From NCBI GenBank assembly GCA_010094045.1, contig ML986661.1:35503-93360 (forward strand): a stretch of DNA of 57,858 nucleotides. Reading direction: 5' to 3'. The notes beneath the pieces were generated by a model. It saw only the letters and a program-made list of their open reading frames with translations. It was not told the DNA's origin and did no database searches. Within the stretch, counting starts at the first letter, position 1. Every line of letters begins with the position of its first letter. Made by a program: the position numbers and the translations under genes. Origin of the DNA: Lojkania enalia. Lineage: Eukaryota; Ascomycota; Dothideomycetes; Pleosporales. Below, piece by piece: positions 57,201-57,858 of this stretch.

Positions 57201-57858
57201 CTCCTTAATATTCTATTTATATAACGGGCTGTAACTATTAGGGAAGGGTTCTGTAAGAACAATCTTATAATTGTAAAGGTGGTATTCTAGCAATTAATAA
57301 GCCGTAGTTTTACTAAATATATCCTAATATCTATAGTATTTAGATAGTAATTAAAGATTTACTAGTACTTTATTTTCAGCCTTGTCTTCCAGCTCTAGAG
57401 CTTACTTATCTTTAATTAGCTACTCGATTTCGTATAGAGACGTAGAGAAAAACTCGTTCTCTTTTCTCTTTATATTAAAGTGGAAAGTATTAGCTATAAT
57501 AAGAGCGATAATAGGAGAACGGATTTTCTTCGGATTAGATTTAGACTTTATTATATATAGGCGTGCGGGAGCTCTAAGCTTATTTAGACTATAGGCTATA
57601 AAAGATTAATATAGTTTTAGCAGTCTTAGTAGACCCTTAATATAATAGATAGTCGGACTATAGGACTACTAATACTAGTTCTTTTCCTATAGAGCGTTGC
57701 GTTACTAGATATCTAGCTCTACCTTCTTATTATATACTAGCTGAGTTAATTATATAAGAAGAGGAGGTAATAGATTATAAGTAGTAAAATACTTAGAAAG
57801 CTATATAATCCGATTCTTATCCGTATCTAGCTGGAGTTGAAAGTAATATAGCTATTTA

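Larger units (their letters stand above)
52892..57858 (-). mobile_element. Chromovirus B2, 3' two thirds, cut by window edge
   Basis: Second copy of family B, in the same orientation as B1. The 279-bp 3' LTR (52892-53170) starts with intact TGTAATAGCG and is followed by the polypurine tract complement (CTACCCCCCTCC). The internal region follows B1 throughout. Minus-strand landmarks: chromodomain (about 54370-54560, KWVGY, ASNFIGSPYKLR), integrase core (about 55250-55450, VVIDRLSK), RT active site (about 56755-56805). Gag and the 5' LTR lie right of the window. RIP differences from B1 are scattered, so the copies mutated independently. Stops throughout. Confidence 0.9.

Overview
The window reads as nuclear DNA of a filamentous ascomycete (Pezizomycotina). 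The genes have short introns of about 50-90 nt with GT..AG ends and CTAAC, CTGAC or CTAAT-like branch sites. The gene set (mannitol-1-phosphate dehydrogenase, PNS1-type transporter, GH47 mannosidase) is typically fungal. Two large blocks show repeat-induced point mutation (RIP): CpA and TpG are almost gone, TpA is hugely enriched, and transposon reading frames are riddled with TAG/TAA where CAG/CAA once stood. No species can be named from this.

Layout. Positions 1 to about 18,000 are a RIP-mutated, deeply nested transposon block. It holds the 5' end of a Ty3/Gypsy element (A) with its 542-bp LTR, and a solo LTR of the same family lying inside a pogo/Fot1-like transposon terminus. A complete 7.19-kb chromovirus (B1) sits inside that solo LTR. 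Several pogo/Fot1-like elements (V, X, Y, Z, W, G) interrupt one another. From about 18,000 to 38,800 is a normal-composition gene island. Positions 38,800-40,090 are very AT-rich RIP-mutated DNA, followed by a 1-kb strip holding one phosphatase gene. From 41,118 to the end is a second transposon block: a pogo/Fot1-like element with both ends (F), a complete 6.87-kb chromovirus (C), pogo fragments, a gag-protease fragment of another retroelement (D), and a second, partial copy of B (B2).

Gene island, left to right: zinc-type alcohol/formaldehyde dehydrogenase-like MDR enzyme (+); a decayed reading frame (-); a zinc-dependent cytidine/dCMP-deaminase-fold protein (-); a divergent pair of paralogous genes of unknown function, one with an HPD-bearing C-terminal extension; a 67-residue single-pass membrane protein with a 14-nt first exon (-); a GH47 alpha-mannosidase (+); a broken MYND-finger gene (+); a PNS1/choline-transporter-like protein with six exons (+); mannitol-1-phosphate 5-dehydrogenase (+); then, beyond an AT-rich strip, a dual-specificity phosphatase (+). 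These are mostly independent housekeeping or accessory genes, not a pathway cluster. I see no secondary-metabolite cluster, CRISPR array, rRNA or convincing tRNA.

Most notable points: antisense reading frames inside the 3' ends of two different chromovirus families; the divergent paralog pair, whose first introns match in position and phase and so fix the gene models; RIP boundaries that fall inside transposons on both sides of the island, so that element F keeps one unmutated and one RIP-mutated copy of its inverted repeat; and pogo termini with a sub-repeat spaced exactly 17 bp. All coordinates and splice sites were read by eye, without alignment software.
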